Of a stretch of 64,000 nt of DNA, positions 48,569-64,000 are shown one piece after another. Source of the stretch: Ailurus styani (taxonomy: Eukaryota; Chordata; Mammalia; Carnivora; Ailuridae); the NCBI GenBank assembly GCA_002007465.1, contig LNAC01000032.1, forward strand, positions 6,788,889-6,852,888. The letters are read 5' to 3'. Positions within the stretch are counted from its first letter, which is position 1. Each line of letters begins with the position of its first letter. The notes under the pieces are model-generated. The model did not search any database. It was not told the origin of the DNA and worked only from the letters and a program-made list of their open reading frames with translations. The translations under genes and the position numbers were made by a program.

Positions 48569-50604
48569 GTAAGTATTAAGAATTAAAACATTCTGCTTTT
48601 AGTTAAAAATTCAGCATTGACCAAGTTGTATTTAACTTAGTCTTACATTTATTTTATTACACTGTACTACTGTTTTGGAATTGCCATAGTTGTACTGGTT
48701 CTGAAAGACATAACAATTTAATGAATTAGTAATTTGTTACTTGTGCTATGCGTCTGTCCCTGTATTCAGGTTCTAGAATATATAGCATCTCTGACATACA
48801 AGATATTTTTTCACTTAATCCTTGTTTTCTCTCATAGTAATGTAAAGCATTGTCACAGAGCTTCCCTTTATTTATAGAGCCAGTTAACTTACTGGCTTTA
48901 CCATGGTGTTACTCAAAGATCTTAATTCCTGTTGCTGCCAAAAATCTAAGTTTTTATTGTATTATTTTGATATTTGATTCTTTATAGAACCTTAGGTTTT
49001 TACAAAATTTGAATATTTTTAGGTAGAAAGTGATATTTTGAATACAGCAAAATTCCTTTCTATCCTGGGTAGATAAGAAACTGTATATGCTGGATAATTG
49101 AATATTCAGAATTATGGATACCATCTAAGAATTTCACAGAATTAGAGCGCAGTAAAACAACCTGGGGTAAGACTGTATCTTGCACAATACTTAATATTTT
49201 TTTTTGACTTGGAAGGCACTTTAGGATTTCTATTCTAAGTTTTATGTATGTCTTAATCTGCATTCCCCCCCTTTGGTGGTTTAATCTCAACATAAATGTC
49301 AATAATGTACTTGGTGAGATAGTGGTCAGTAGATAGATGTCTATCATTCTTAAAGGAGAAATGCTCTTGGAAAAGTTAGTTTTTATTTATCAGTAGTTCT
49401 GATTTTGATAACTGTAATCTTCACTGTGTGCCAGCCATTAAGGATAGACATGGTCCCTCTCGTTCTTTAGGGAACTTACCTACTGGGAGAGACAGGCAGT
49501 TAAAACAAGTGTGATAATGTGGGAAATAAGTGATACATAAATGAAGTGCTTAGTGGGAGAAATTTTATGAGAAATCCATAGCAGGGATGATTGAGTTAAA
49601 GTAATTATGGTATGTTAGGACCTAAAGGTAAGGAGATTGTGAATCAAAAGTTAAACTTGGTGTGGTGGTAGTGGGGGGTATTTTAGCTTCTTCATTTGAA
49701 ATCTATCTGTATTATGCTAATTTAAGAAACTATTCAAAGTCAGAATTGTCCACTTCCAGTTATCTCAAGGACTGTTTTTATAATTGTAAATCTTATTTTG
49801 CTTTTAAAATGAGGTTTATTTATTTTGAATGTACATAGTTAACTCAGTGTGACTTTTACCCCATTTGGTCCACAGAACATTTTAAACGTTGGCAATCTTC
49901 ACATAAAAAGCCAGACTAGACCTTCATTCCACAGTAGTAATGGCTTGGGATGGAGTAGCAGCTACCTCCCTTTTTTATGTGGAGTTTGTGTCTCCCACTA
50001 TTCCTATCCACTTCATTTTGCCTACCTAGATTTTGTAGGCACTTGAATTTGTAATTTCTAGAATTTTCTCAGTATAACCAATTTTCAAATAGTACTCAAT
50101 AAAAATACCCTAAAATTTCTACCAAATAAAAGCTCATCTTTGATCCAGATGGTGCTTTAAGATGACCTCATTATAAAAATTAGTTGTAAGTATTAATGAA
50201 GCACTAAAGAGTTGGTAATCAAGACTTCTAATTGGATGCTGTACGTAATAAACCAACTCTTTGCAACCAGTGTGATGTTTTTCTGCTGGACTTTGAGACT
50301 TCACTGTTCATTGAACTGTCTTTCCAAAAGGTAAGGAATCTACTTAGAGTAAATGAAAGTGAAGTGTGAGTAGTTTATACTAGTAATTTTCTGGCGAATG
50401 AAAGAAGATTGCTTATCCTGACCTTTTTATGACTGTTCACTTGATTTGCTTCTATTTTCGAAAAACATTTTTCACTTTTTCATACCTATTTCAGATTATG
50501 GCTATTCCCTGAATTTTCTTCAGCAACCTTCTAATCTATATTGATAGTTATGCTTTTAAAAACAAATACTTGATTATCTGAACTATTTAAATATTCCCTG
50601 ATTA

Positions 50605-50785
50605 GGACACCTGGTGGCTCAGTCAGGTGTCTGTCTGCCTTTGGCTCAGGTCATGATCCCAGGGTCCTGGGCATGAGTCCCACATCCATTTCCTTGTTTA
50701 GCAGGGAGCCTGCTTCTCCCTCTACCTGCTATTCCCCCTGCTTGTGCATGCTCTCTGACAAGTAAATAAAATCTTTAAATAAAAT
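50605..50785 (+). mobile_element. CAN-SINE
   Basis: Sense element between perfect AAATATTCCCTGATTA repeats. Confidence 0.93.
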
Positions 50786-51160
50786 AAATATTCCCTGATT
50801 AACAAAAGCAAAAACTATATTTAAGTAAGCACACGTTTAGATGCCAGTTTGCAAATAGTTAATAGTTATCCTTGTAGAATCATCAGTGAAATAAATCATT
50901 CTTACTTTGACTTTTGATTGCATTTTTGTGATAAAGCATTACAGTTCAATTAGATAAATAATTGCTTTATTTTGTTAGTATGTGTTATGAGCTAAAACAT
51001 AGGGCCATTGGTGATAGAACAATCCATGTATTTGCAGATTTGCTGAAAAAATAAATGGTGACAAAAGTACTTTTGCTTTGAAGTACTTCGGTCAGTAGAA
51101 GTAATTGGCAGTGCCACATAACTACAGGTTCCTAACTCAGGACTAGAACATCTAAGTTTT

Positions 51161-51346
51161 TTTTCTTTTTTTAAAGATTTTATTTATTTATATGAGAGAG
51201 ATCACAAGCAGGCAGAGTCAGGCAGAGAGAGGAGGAAGCAGGCTACCTGCTGAGCAGAGAGCCTGATGCGGGGCTCCATCCCAGGACCCTGAGATGACCT
51301 GAGCCGAAGGCAGAGGCTTTAACCCACTGAGCCACCCAGGCGCCCT
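51161..51346 (-). mobile_element. CAN-SINE
   Basis: Reversed element ending 'gagccacccaggcgccct'; the TSD is unclear. Confidence 0.92.
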
Positions 51347-53798
51347 CTAATTAAGTTTTAATACAGAGTTAACTATTGAATTTTAGCATTTTGTTGTCTG
51401 GAAATGTTCTTGATCATTAAATTTATGAGGCAGATTGTTTCTAGTAACTATTGGAATTGGTTTATTCTTTCTGAAAGTGGGGTACTGTGGAAGCACAAAT
51501 ACTAATAAAAATTAAACCTTTTGAAGGAATTGACAGAGCATTGCTGGCTTCGTGGTTTTTAAACCTTGGTGGTATTTAAGTTTTCGGGTTTTTTGTATTA
51601 AGGGCAGTTGCCATTAACAATTGATGCAGTCAGGAGAAATTAACTCCTTACCTGATTTTGATATTTATACACTTGATTTTTCTTTAATTGGAAATGGAAC
51701 TGGCAGATATTTTGAAGTTATTTAGAGAACCACACTGACTTCCACCTAATCTTTGATACAGCCATAGAAGAAGGTACCATTTTTGGGTAATATAACGTAA
51801 GCTTTGGCAGCCTGAGCAGAATCAGCTGCAAAAACCATCTGGTCAGATAATTGGTTCATAGGTATTGTCTGATTGGTCTGTAAGGGTTATTTTTCAACTT
51901 ATTTTAAGTGTATTATGTCAGTTCCTGCAGAGGCTAATGATGCGTGAGAACTTCTCCTTTCAGTACCTTTTTAAGGAACTTTGTAGTCTAGAGGAAGAGG
52001 AAAATATAAGTTATATAAGTATGTTGGGTACTAATAACTATGTTGTAAAGAAAGGTATAAAAAAGGGAACAAGCATATTGAACTAAACTATTTACTAAAT
52101 GAACTAAACTTTATGAACTAAATAACTATTATCTTTTTAAGGACATTTAAACTTGAGGTGGACAGTACAGTGTAGGTATAGTCCTAGAGATGAAGAAGAT
52201 AAGGATACAGATAAGAATATTTCAAGTGGGAGAAATAAATAATAGAAAAAGGAGATCTGTGAAATATTTTAAGTGCAGTAAGGAGAACATTCAGGAGAAG
52301 AGGTGGAAGTTGAGACCAACTATATTGGTGGGAAGGAGATCATAAAGTACCTTGTGTGCTTAGGGGTTTGTACTTTATCTTGAAAGCTGTGCTAGATTTC
52401 AAGCAGGGTTGTAACTTGTGTTTTAGGACAACTTCAGCATTAGGGTGTAAGGGATAAACTAGAAGAAAAAAACCAGAGTGAAGGCAGGAATACCAGAAGT
52501 AAGCCATTGCTATAATATAAACAAGAGATGGTAACATCTTGAACAAAGGGAGTAGTGGCAGGCATTGGGCATAAAGGAGAGGAAGCTAGTTTAAGAGATT
52601 TTAAGGATCTTTAAAATTAATAACTACTTTGATCAGTGATGAATTCCTCGTTTGTGGTTTGCGTTTTGTACACATGAGACTTCCAAGGATAAATATTAAT
52701 AGGCATTTGAATGTATATGTCCTGGAATTAATAACCATATTAGAGAAAAATTCAAGAGTTACCAAAATAAGTATGGGTCAGGAAACAGAAGCAAAAGATG
52801 GATCTGGGGGAATTCCAACACTTTATGGTTGCCCTAGGGGAAGAATACAGACCCTGAGAAGGAATGACTTTGGCCTGATTGGAGTTAAAAACCAGGGTGT
52901 AGAAGGTGTCTAAAGAGATGCAGTATAAATTCTGGATTTCTAAGACTTGGGTCAGGTTACTGATCAAAGTATTATTCTTTCTTTTTCTTTTATTGTTTTC
53001 TGTTTGCTTTCAATTTATAGTGAATTTGATACAGAGCTTCAGTTTTTTAGATAGCATACTTTGGTTACCTCTGGATCTTGTGGTTTTACCAGTTTTTCCT
53101 CTTTGAGTGGATGAAACTGTAGTGTTAAATTGTAACACTGAAATATTTTCACCCCTAAGTTCTTTTTTTTGAATAAGTGAAATGAAATTTGGCTTTACCT
53201 AAATCTTATCGTTAGATTGCCTTTATTCAGAAGCAGTCAGATATGGCACTTGTGATTGTATGAAACTTGGATAAAACTTAGAACTTTGGTAATTTGGCCT
53301 TATAAAAACTTTTACTGTTCAGGATTACCCTAAATGGTTCATTATACACTGTATAAACATTTTCCATATTAGTCTGTTTTGTAAAAAGTATGCCATTTGA
53401 AGCATCTATTCCCAGTTAATGTAGCTGTTAAAAAAGGAATGTTATTTAATAAATTCAGATCATATTCTGTGCTTTGATTTTTTCTTTCTATACTTTTTAT
53501 ATGCTGCTTTGCAGTCTTAGTTTTTTGAATTAAAATTTTGTAGACAATATGAAAAGAAAAGACTTAAGAGTAAGAAGGACTCAAATTGTAGTTCTTTGAT
53601 TATAACAGTTATTATGTTCCTTTGAACTTCATTCTTCATCAGTAAATTGACATTTTTCCTTCAAGTTGCAAGTATGCCGTTTTTTTTCATAATATTTGCG
53701 ACATTTTATTGCATGTCTCTCCATCAGAATGTTTGCCCATCAAGAAATGTTCTCTTATGTCCCTTATACATATTTGATTTGTAGAACAGAGTTAGATT

Positions 53799-53987
53799 TC
53801 TTTTTTTAAGATTTTATTTATCTATTAGAAAGAGTGAGCACGAGCAGGGTAGGGGCAGAGAGAGAAGCAGACTCTGATGAGCAGGGAGCCCGACTCAGGG
53901 CTCACAGGGCTTGATCCCGGCACTCCAGGATCATGACCTGAGCCAAAAAGACAGACACTTAACGGACTGAGCCATCCAGGTGTCCCA
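53799..53987 (-). mobile_element. CAN-SINE, older
   Basis: Reversed diverged element between AGAACAGAGTTAGATT and AGAACCGAGTTAGATT. Confidence 0.9.
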
Positions 53988-54712
53988 AGAACCGAGTTAG
54001 ATTAATTCACCTATTGTTTAACTGTTTCACAGAGGGCTGAGAATTAAATGAGCTATATTAAAGTGTCACATCTGGAAAAGTTTTTATTTTCTTGACATCC
54101 AGAATGGGCATAGTAAAAGGCTTATAATTAGCACTGTGTACATACTCTCTAATGGAGAGGAATGGATGTTGGTAACAACTGAGTTAGTGTAAACTTTCAA
54201 AGACCTCGCCAGGTGGCTTCTTCGCATATCCAGAAGCAGTTACACAGTTCTCGTGTTTTCAGCTTTTACTTTAAAGTTTTTAATGAGGTCACTGTCTTTT
54301 GCCATCCTTCTCTGATCCATGTTGACCAGTGATCTTCATAAGACCTGGATTTCAGCCTTAGTTCTTATACCACTTGTACACCTAAATTATTTCTTCAAGT
54401 CCCATTTTTATTTAGCCATAAAATGAGAACGCAATGATATCTTTTTCCTGGTAATCGGTTAAATTAAATATAAAGTTCTAGCAAGTTACTTCATACTAAC
54501 ATTGTATAATATTTATTAAGAGAGTTCTTCATACTCAGATTATAATAAGCAAAACAACAGAGGGAAGAATGATGCTGTAGCTTGACAATTTCTGTTTCCT
54601 GTTGGAAGTGGGAGAGCAATTGTTCCACATTGTTTTCCAAATCTAGTAATCCTGTTTATTGATTTGTTGTGGAGAATTCCGTATGCTTTTGAAAAAAAAT
54701 CTTCCATCATTT

Positions 54713-54921
54713 TGGGGGAGCCTAGGTAACACAATATAGGTTGAGTGTCCAGCTCTTGGTTTCAGCACAGGTAGTGGTCTCAGGGTCCTGGGATCAAGCC
54801 TCTTTGATCAGGTTCCATGCTCAGCAGAGTCTGCTTAAGGCTCTGCCTCTCCCTCCTGCACTTGTATACACATATACTCTTTCTCTCTCTCAAATCTAAA
54901 AAAAAAACCAAAAAAAAACCC
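54713..54921 (+). mobile_element. CAN-SINE, old
   Basis: Sense element with strongly diverged head and a degenerate A/C tail. Confidence 0.8.
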
Positions 54922-54954
54922 CAACAACTTCATGGTTTTAAATGAGAATTTTGA

Positions 54955-55060
54955 GGGGTGCCTGGCTGATTCAGTTGGAAGAAGATAGGACTCTCAGGGT
55001 CATGAGTGTGAGCCCCTGTTGGGTATAGAGATTATTTAAATAAATAAATGTTTTAAAAAA
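54955..55060 (+). mobile_element. Short tRNA-Lys-type SINE
   Basis: tRNA-related part and short tail only; flanks 'gagaattttgag' and 'ggaaattttgag' form an imperfect TSD. Confidence 0.8.
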
Positions 55061-55590
55061 TGGAAATTTTGAGGAGCCAGTTGGGAATTAAACTTTTGTT
55101 AAAAACCTATTTTGTTTTTGTTTTGCTTCTCTTGTCAAAGGTAGTTACAGGTTAACCTGCAGTAGCCAACATTTTGGTTTGCCAAAGTGACCAGAGTGGT
55201 ATGTTGAGGTACAAAAAAGCCCATGTATGTGTATATGACTATCATTAGAAGAAATAAATATAAGACCTTATTTTCACATTTGGGTTTGATATATAATACA
55301 GTATATAGACTTTATTGCTAAGTATACTCTTTGTGAAAAATCAGGATCCTAGAACATTTGGTTTCTGGTTAATTTTTCAGTTATTTTTGGTGACTTATAG
55401 AAAATGGGATCTAAGTAAATAAGGGCTTATTCTGTAAGAAATTTCGATTGTGTTGTTTTTAGTAATTTGAACTGAATTGTGAAATAATTTAGACTCTTTA
55501 TTGCAGCATAAACAGGTAATCTTGGTTCATGTTAAAGAAATGCTTAGAAAATAGAAATGATACATGGATTATTTAACATTACTATTTTAA

Positions 55591-56973
<1,383 letters not shown>

Positions 56974-57000
56974 TGATTTTCTAATTAAAGGAGTTTTATT

Positions 57001-57190
57001 GGAGCGCCTGGGTGGCTCAGTCAGTTGTGCATCTGCCTTGGGTTAGAGTTGTGGTCCCAGTGTCCTGGGATCGAGTCCCACATCAGGTTCCTTGCTCAGC
57101 GGAGAGTCTGCTTCTCTTGCTCCGCCTGCTTGTATGATTGTGCTCACTCGCGCTCTCTCTCAAATAAATGAATAAAATCTTTCAAAAAAA
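57001..57190 (+). mobile_element. CAN-SINE in intron after Cys85 exon
   Basis: Full sense element starting only 59 bases after the exon donor; TSD imperfect. Confidence 0.92.
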
Positions 57191-57760
57191 ATAAAGTTTC
57201 ATTTTGGGGCCTACTTCCATATTATGCCACTGTTTTGGTAAGAGGTGGGGAAGGAAAAAAGTTAACCTCATGTTGTGCTTTTAGCAGTATTGATAAAAGA
57301 TTTTGTGGGAAAAAGTTAAAATTCAAAATAGGATATAGGCATCATTTGCAAATAATAGTTAAGTTTCTTAAATAGGTTTCTGTAGTATTTTTCAATCCTA
57401 GGCTGCTCACATCTCAACTTCTGCTTCTGCATTTTATAAAATGATAGATCTGAAGTTTAATAGAGCTTTTAAATCTTGGTTTCCATTATAAAAAGGTTCT
57501 GGTTTTGCTTTCTTGTGTTTCTTACCGTATTTAGATAAAAAGGCTTTTAAAACAATTTAGGTGGTATGTTTAATAGGTTATTCCTACCTAGTAATAAGCT
57601 AAAATTATTATTATAGAGTCTTAGAAATGTCTCTAGATTAATTCTGGTCTTAGGGTCCATTATGTGTCATCTCTAATAGGTCTCCACATGAATATCCCAG
57701 ATAAGAGATAGAGTGCCTCCATCATTTCTCCATTTTGAATGACTGTGGTGGCTTTTGTCA

Positions 57761-57769
57761 CCCCCCCCC

Positions 57770-57804
<35 letters not shown>
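57761..57804. repeat. C10 plus (CA)n microsatellite
   Basis: Ten C bases, then AT, then about 16 CA units, in a UBE2D3 intron. Prone to length variation and sequencing error. Confidence 0.95.
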
Positions 57805-57806
<2 letters not shown>

Positions 57807-58022
57807 CTTAAACAAAACTACATAATGGGAAGTTTGCCTTCCAATAAATTTTGGGTTTTGGTGTTGATGTAGCATTCCTTAGGTACAAAAAATGAGGTTT
57901 TTTACTGTTACTAATTAAGAGAGTGTTTCAGATATGTTTGTACAATGATTTGAAATCACTCTTTTGGAGAAGAAAAAACTCAGTTTTGGTGAATGCTGCT
58001 GTAATTTCAAGTGTGACATAAT

Positions 58023-58235
58023 TTTAGATGTTTTTCACCTTTTTGAGATCCATTCCAGTTCCCTTGCAAATCAAGCATTCTTAACACCAGATAATAGTAC
58101 GGATACTATAGAGATAGAGATCAAGAATNTTTAGATGTTTTTCACCTTTTTGAGATCCATTCCAGTTCCCTTGCAAATCAAGCATTCTTAATACCAGATA
58201 ATAGTACGGATACTATAGAGATAGAGATCAAGAAT
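58023..58235. repeat. 106-bp tandem duplication separated by one N
   Basis: 58023-58128 and 58130-58235 are the same 106 bases, differing at one position (ttaaCacc versus ttaaTacc). The undetermined base at 58129 sits exactly between them. This arrangement is typical of two overlapping contig ends placed side by side. Confidence 0.97.
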
Positions 58236-58240
58236 ATCTT

Positions 58241-58447
58241 TTTTTTTTTTTTTAAAGATTTTTATTTATTTATTTGACACAGAGAGAGAGATTACAAGTA
58301 GGCAGAGAGGCAGGCAGAGAGAGGAGAGAGGAGGAAGCAGGCTCCCTGCCGAGCAGAGAGCCCGATATGGGCCTCGATCCCAGGACCCTGGGATCATGAC
58401 CTGAGCCGAAGGCAGAGGCTTTAACCCACTGAGCCACCCAGGCGCCC
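58241..58447 (-). mobile_element. CAN-SINE, young
   Basis: Full reversed element between perfect 17-bp repeats GAGATCAAGAATATCTT (58224-58240 and 58448-58464). Confidence 0.96.
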
Positions 58448-58936
58448 GAGATCAAGAATATCTTAATAGGTTCCAAGTTTATCACTGTTGGGAATAAAAC
58501 TCAACACTGTGTTTCTGTAAATGTGGGTTGAGGTTTATATATGCCCTCCTGCCTTTTGGGTTTAAAATTATATTTGCTGTAATATATTACATTAGTACTG
58601 TCTTTTATGATAATGTTATCTTTGAAGATTTTCATAACCATTCTAAGCTTTTATATGTTAAAATTTTATATAACACTTTGCAGTGTCTGGCACGTAACAG
58701 GCATACAAATTGAATTAGGTACATGCTCTGTGATGCTTGATATCTTTCCAAGTTCATACATTGAACAGTTCAGGGTAAGAACTAGCATTGAGAAGGCTCA
58801 TTTAGCAATAGAGCTATATCTCCACAATCATTTAACCAGTACTTTTAGTTTATAAATTCAAGGAGACAAAACACAGTGGAGCAGTTGGGAGTTTTTTATG
58901 AAACTCCCGTGTGTGTAGGACAGAAGATGGATTTTT

Positions 58937-59051
58937 CTTTTTTTCTTTTTAAATATTTAAGTAATTGCTACTTTCTCCACATGGGGCTTGAACCCACAAC
59001 CCCCAGGATGAAGAACCACATGCTCTCCTGACTGAGGCAGCTGGCTCCTGG
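58937..59051 (-). mobile_element. Short tRNA-Lys-type SINE
   Basis: tRNA-related segment 'cttgaacccacaacccccag' to 'gaggcagctggctcc'; similar AGATGGATTTTT / AGAATGGATTTTT flanks. Confidence 0.8.
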
Positions 59052-59489
59052 AGAATGGATTTTTTTTTTTACCATGCCTAACAGCTGAAAATAATACTGC
59101 ACAGGTGTTCTGCATATTCTTTACTAGATTTCCTCCTGTCAAAGTACCAAGAAACTCCAGTTACTTAAATTCTAATGCCACTTTTTTAAAAAATGACTAT
59201 TAATAAACTGATACAGCATGATTTGGATATCTCAGAATTCCTGAGTTGGGCAGTATTTTTTATAGCTAAACTATACTAAAGTACTAAATTTCAGTACTAA
59301 ATTTGATCCCAACAGCCCTGTTTTTAGCATTCCTTATTTACCAGGAGTTTGCCTCCCATGAAGCAGAATCTCTATACAGACTTGCCTCATTGACATTAAG
59401 ATACAGACTAAAAATCTTTAGACGATTGAGGTTTTTAATACATGTTTTTAAGTATACTTTTATTTCTCCAAATTCCCGATGCTGGGTAA

Positions 59490-61584
<2,095 letters not shown>

Positions 61585-61630
61585 GTACAACAGAATATCT
61601 CGGGAATGGACTCAGAAGTATGCCATGTGA
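61585..61630 (+). CDS. UBE2D3: UBE2D3 coding exon 7, constitutive C-terminus (residues 133-147)
   Basis: This 46-nt coding stretch finishes Lys133 and encodes YNRISREWTQKYAM followed by TGA. The acceptor is ttatttacag. Ile137-Ser138 distinguishes D3 from D2, which I recall as Ile-Ala. The seven exons total 444 nt, giving the family's standard 147 residues, and no frameshift or internal stop is present. This is therefore the functional gene and not a processed copy. The same exon continues into the 3' UTR. Confidence 0.98.
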
Positions 61631-62429
61631 TGCTACCTTAAAGTCAGAATAACCTGCATTATAGCTGGAATAAACTTTAAATTACTGTTCCTTTTTTGAT
61701 TTTTCTTATCCGGCTGCTCCCCTATCAGACCTCATCTTTTTTAATTTTATTTTTTGTTTACCTCCCTCCATTCATTCACATGCTCATCTGAGAAGACTTA
61801 AGTTCTTCCAGCTTTGGACAATAACTGCTTTTAGAAACTGTAAAGTAGTTACAAGAGAACAGTTGCCCAAGATTCAGAATTTTTTTAAAAATGGAGCATG
61901 TGTATTATGTGGCCAATGTCTTCACTCTAACTTGGTTATGAGACTAAAACCATTCCTCACTGCTCTAACATGCTGAAGAAATCATCTGAGGGGGAGGGAG
62001 ATGGATGCTCAGTTGTCACATCAAAGGAAGCAGCATTATTCTAGCATCCAGTTTTTCTTAAGCCTTCCACTGTTAGAGATTTGAGGTTACATGATATACT
62101 TTATGCTCATAACTGATGTGGCTGGAGAATTGGTATTGAATTTATAGCATCAGCAGAACAGAAAATGTGATGTATTTTATGCATGTCAATAAAGGAATGA
62201 CCTGTTCTTGTTCTACAGAGAATGGAAATTGGAAGTCAAACACCCTTTGTATTCCAAAATAGGGTCTCAAACATTTTGTAATTCTCATTTAAATTGTTAG
62301 GAGGCTTGGAGCTATTAGTTAATCTATCTTCCAATACACTGTTTAATATAGCACTGAATAAATGATGCAAGTTGTCAATGGATGAGTGATCAACTAATAG
62401 CTCTGCTAGTAATTGATTTATTTTTCTTC

Positions 62430-62435
62430 AATAAA
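62430..62435 (+). terminator. UBE2D3: Proximal polyadenylation signal AATAAA
   Basis: A canonical hexamer (ttcAATAAAgttgc) about 800 bases after the stop. It is one of several candidates for shorter 3' UTR forms. Confidence 0.35.
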
Positions 62436-63319
62436 GTTGCATAAACCAATGAGTTAGCTGCCTGAATTAATCAGTATGGGAAACAATCTTTTGTAAATGC
62501 AAAGCTGTTTTTGTATATACTGTTGGGATTTGCTTCATTGTTTGACATCAAATGATGTAAAGTTCAAAAGAGTGAATATTTTGCCATGTTCAGTTAAAAG
62601 TGCACAGTCTGTTACAGGTTGACACATTGATTGACCTGATTTATGCAGAATTAATAAGCTATTCGGATAGTGTAGCTTTAGTATGCTGCACGATACTGGC
62701 AGCCCTGGAGTTCATAGATGGACTTGGGACCCAGCAGTTTTGAAACATGTATATGGAATTTAAGACATTTATTTTCCAGGTGCAACCCCCATCTAACTAA
62801 ATTTTTTTCTTCACCTTGTACACTCAAACAGCTGAAAAAACCATAACATGGGAGTAATATGGGTCAAAATTTACAAAATAAAGTACTGTTTTGGTGTGGG
62901 AGTTGTCATGAGGCTGTGTTGAAGTGACTTAACTATGTGGGATATTGAATATCCATTGAAATGGATTTGTTCAGCCATTTACATTAATGAGCATTTAAAT
63001 GCAACAGATATCATTTCAGGTGACTTAACATGAATGAATAAAAGTCAATGCTATTGGATTATTTTTTGTTTGACAAGTGCTATCTGTGCCACTAATTTAA
63101 CTTCTGTAGTAACAAGGGCATTATCATTCTTCACCCTTCCTAATCCTGACCCTATAGTTTTACTTTTTTCCTAGTTATTTTGATTTGTCCATTGCTTTCT
63201 TAAAATCTTATATTTGATTTCTAGCACATCTGTGACTTTTCTTCACTTCCACATTTTTGCACTGCTTACATTTATGTGCAATCTTACTCGTCTGTACACA
63301 GATGTGGAAAGCTAGATAA

Positions 63320-63325
63320 AATAAA
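63320..63325 (+). terminator. UBE2D3: Distal polyadenylation signal AATAAA
   Basis: A canonical hexamer with a downstream U-rich element (run of nine T at about 63339-63347). It is the last AATAAA in a run of several and a reasonable end for the longest mRNA. Confidence 0.5.
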
Positions 63326-63345
63326 TGTTAAAGCTTGTTTTTTTT

Positions 63346-64000
63346 TATAAACATTTTAATACATAGTTTGGACATGGTTTATTGAGTTAAGGTTTTTCTC
63401 TAAACTGCAAGTGAATGCATGCCTTCCGAAGATGTTCTGGCTTTGTTAATTATGTAATTTAAGCATTTCATTGAGAAATATCAACCCAGCTATATACAAT
63501 TTTCCAATGAGTGAATTTTTTTCATTTCATCTTTTACTTAAAAATTAATCCTTAAAGGTAGATGTCATACTGTTAAAGCTATTTTTGGATTCAAATTACA
63601 AATGCGAAATTAGTAGCCTACCGCTCCGTAAGGTAAGAAATACTGTTCTTTTGCTCTGTTTTCAAAATAATTACTTCTGATTCTATATTCTCAAAATACA
63701 ATAGCTTTAGTAGGCATACCACTGAAAGCCAGCTGTGAATAGTTTGTCAGAGCTTCTGAATTCCTAATTGACTTTCAAGTTGATCTTTTTTTTAAGCCAT
63801 AGACAACCTTTAAGTATACATAGAGATAACTTAAACCATTGATTGTCATAATAATTACTAGATGTGTCCAGTTCTCTGTATCTTTGATTTGATGCTTTCT
63901 ATGACATTTCTTATGTCACTTCTAAGGGAATAAGCCATAAAGGCTTCTCCAGGTTTAAGAGAACAGTAAAGTACCTGGAAAACCAACATTTTTGAATGTA
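63346..64000. other. Downstream of UBE2D3, nothing recognised
   Basis: AT-rich sequence without repeats, open frames or an obvious exon. It may be intergenic or an extended 3' UTR tail. Confidence 0.5.

Larger units (their letters stand above)
61631..63345 (+). other. UBE2D3: UBE2D3 3' UTR
   Basis: Sequence following the TGA, free of interspersed repeats. It carries AATAAA hexamers at 61669, 62188, 62357, 62430, 62877, 63037 and 63320. The last is followed by a T-rich stretch, a plausible distal end near 63345. The first lies only 39 bases after the stop and may not be used. Exact ends need transcript data. Confidence 0.7.

Noticed and set aside
49400..49660. Ancient repeat-like text (also 37010-37090 and 52130-52600) resembling L2-type or other old elements.
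   Set aside because: Too diverged to assign by eye; left out of the feature list.

Overview
This is a window of mammalian nuclear DNA from a caniform carnivore, most likely a musteloid (the mink, ferret, badger and otter group). That call rests on about forty tRNA-Lys-derived CAN-SINEs. Many are young, with near-intact bodies, CT-rich 3' ends, AATAAA-type A-rich tails and clean target-site duplications (TSDs). Their common 'GTTAAAGCCTCTGCCTTCGG' body variant is the one I associate with musteloids. The order is firm; the family is an inference.

The window holds one supportable protein-coding gene, UBE2D3, on the + strand. It encodes the ubiquitin-conjugating E2 enzyme UbcH5c. All seven coding exons can be placed exactly: 35035-35058, 48385-48448, 48537-48568, 55624-55701, 56836-56941, 59518-59611 and 61585-61630. 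Joined, they give 444 nt, or 147 residues plus a stop. An alternative penultimate exon at 60036-60085 supplies a second C-terminus (148 residues). A CpG island at about 33.3-35.1 kb acts as promoter and 5' UTR, and a 3' UTR with several AATAAA signals runs to about 63.35 kb.

Layout: 1-33.3 kb is gene-free and repeat-rich. It contains CAN-SINEs, several minus-strand L1 fragments, a worn near-full-length L1 on the + strand (about 16.4-21.6 kb) with two SINEs nested in its coding part and a third short one in its 5' part, an MLT1 LTR, an L2 copy, MIR and MER5-like relics and one LTR-like block. 33.3-35.1 kb is the CpG-island promoter. 35.1-61.6 kb is the UBE2D3 exon/intron body, with fewer SINEs. 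61.6-63.35 kb is the 3' UTR. The last 650 bases show nothing recognisable.

The points most worth a second look are: (1) a GC-AG intron after the fifth exon listed below (55702-56835); (2) a duplicated, alternative C-terminal exon; (3) a 106-bp near-perfect tandem duplication whose copies are separated by a single N, which looks like an assembly join; and (4) promoter elements including a perfect TCTCGCGAGA palindrome, a four-run G-quadruplex motif and an intronic YY1 consensus. I found no prokaryotic, CRISPR or novel defence-type system.
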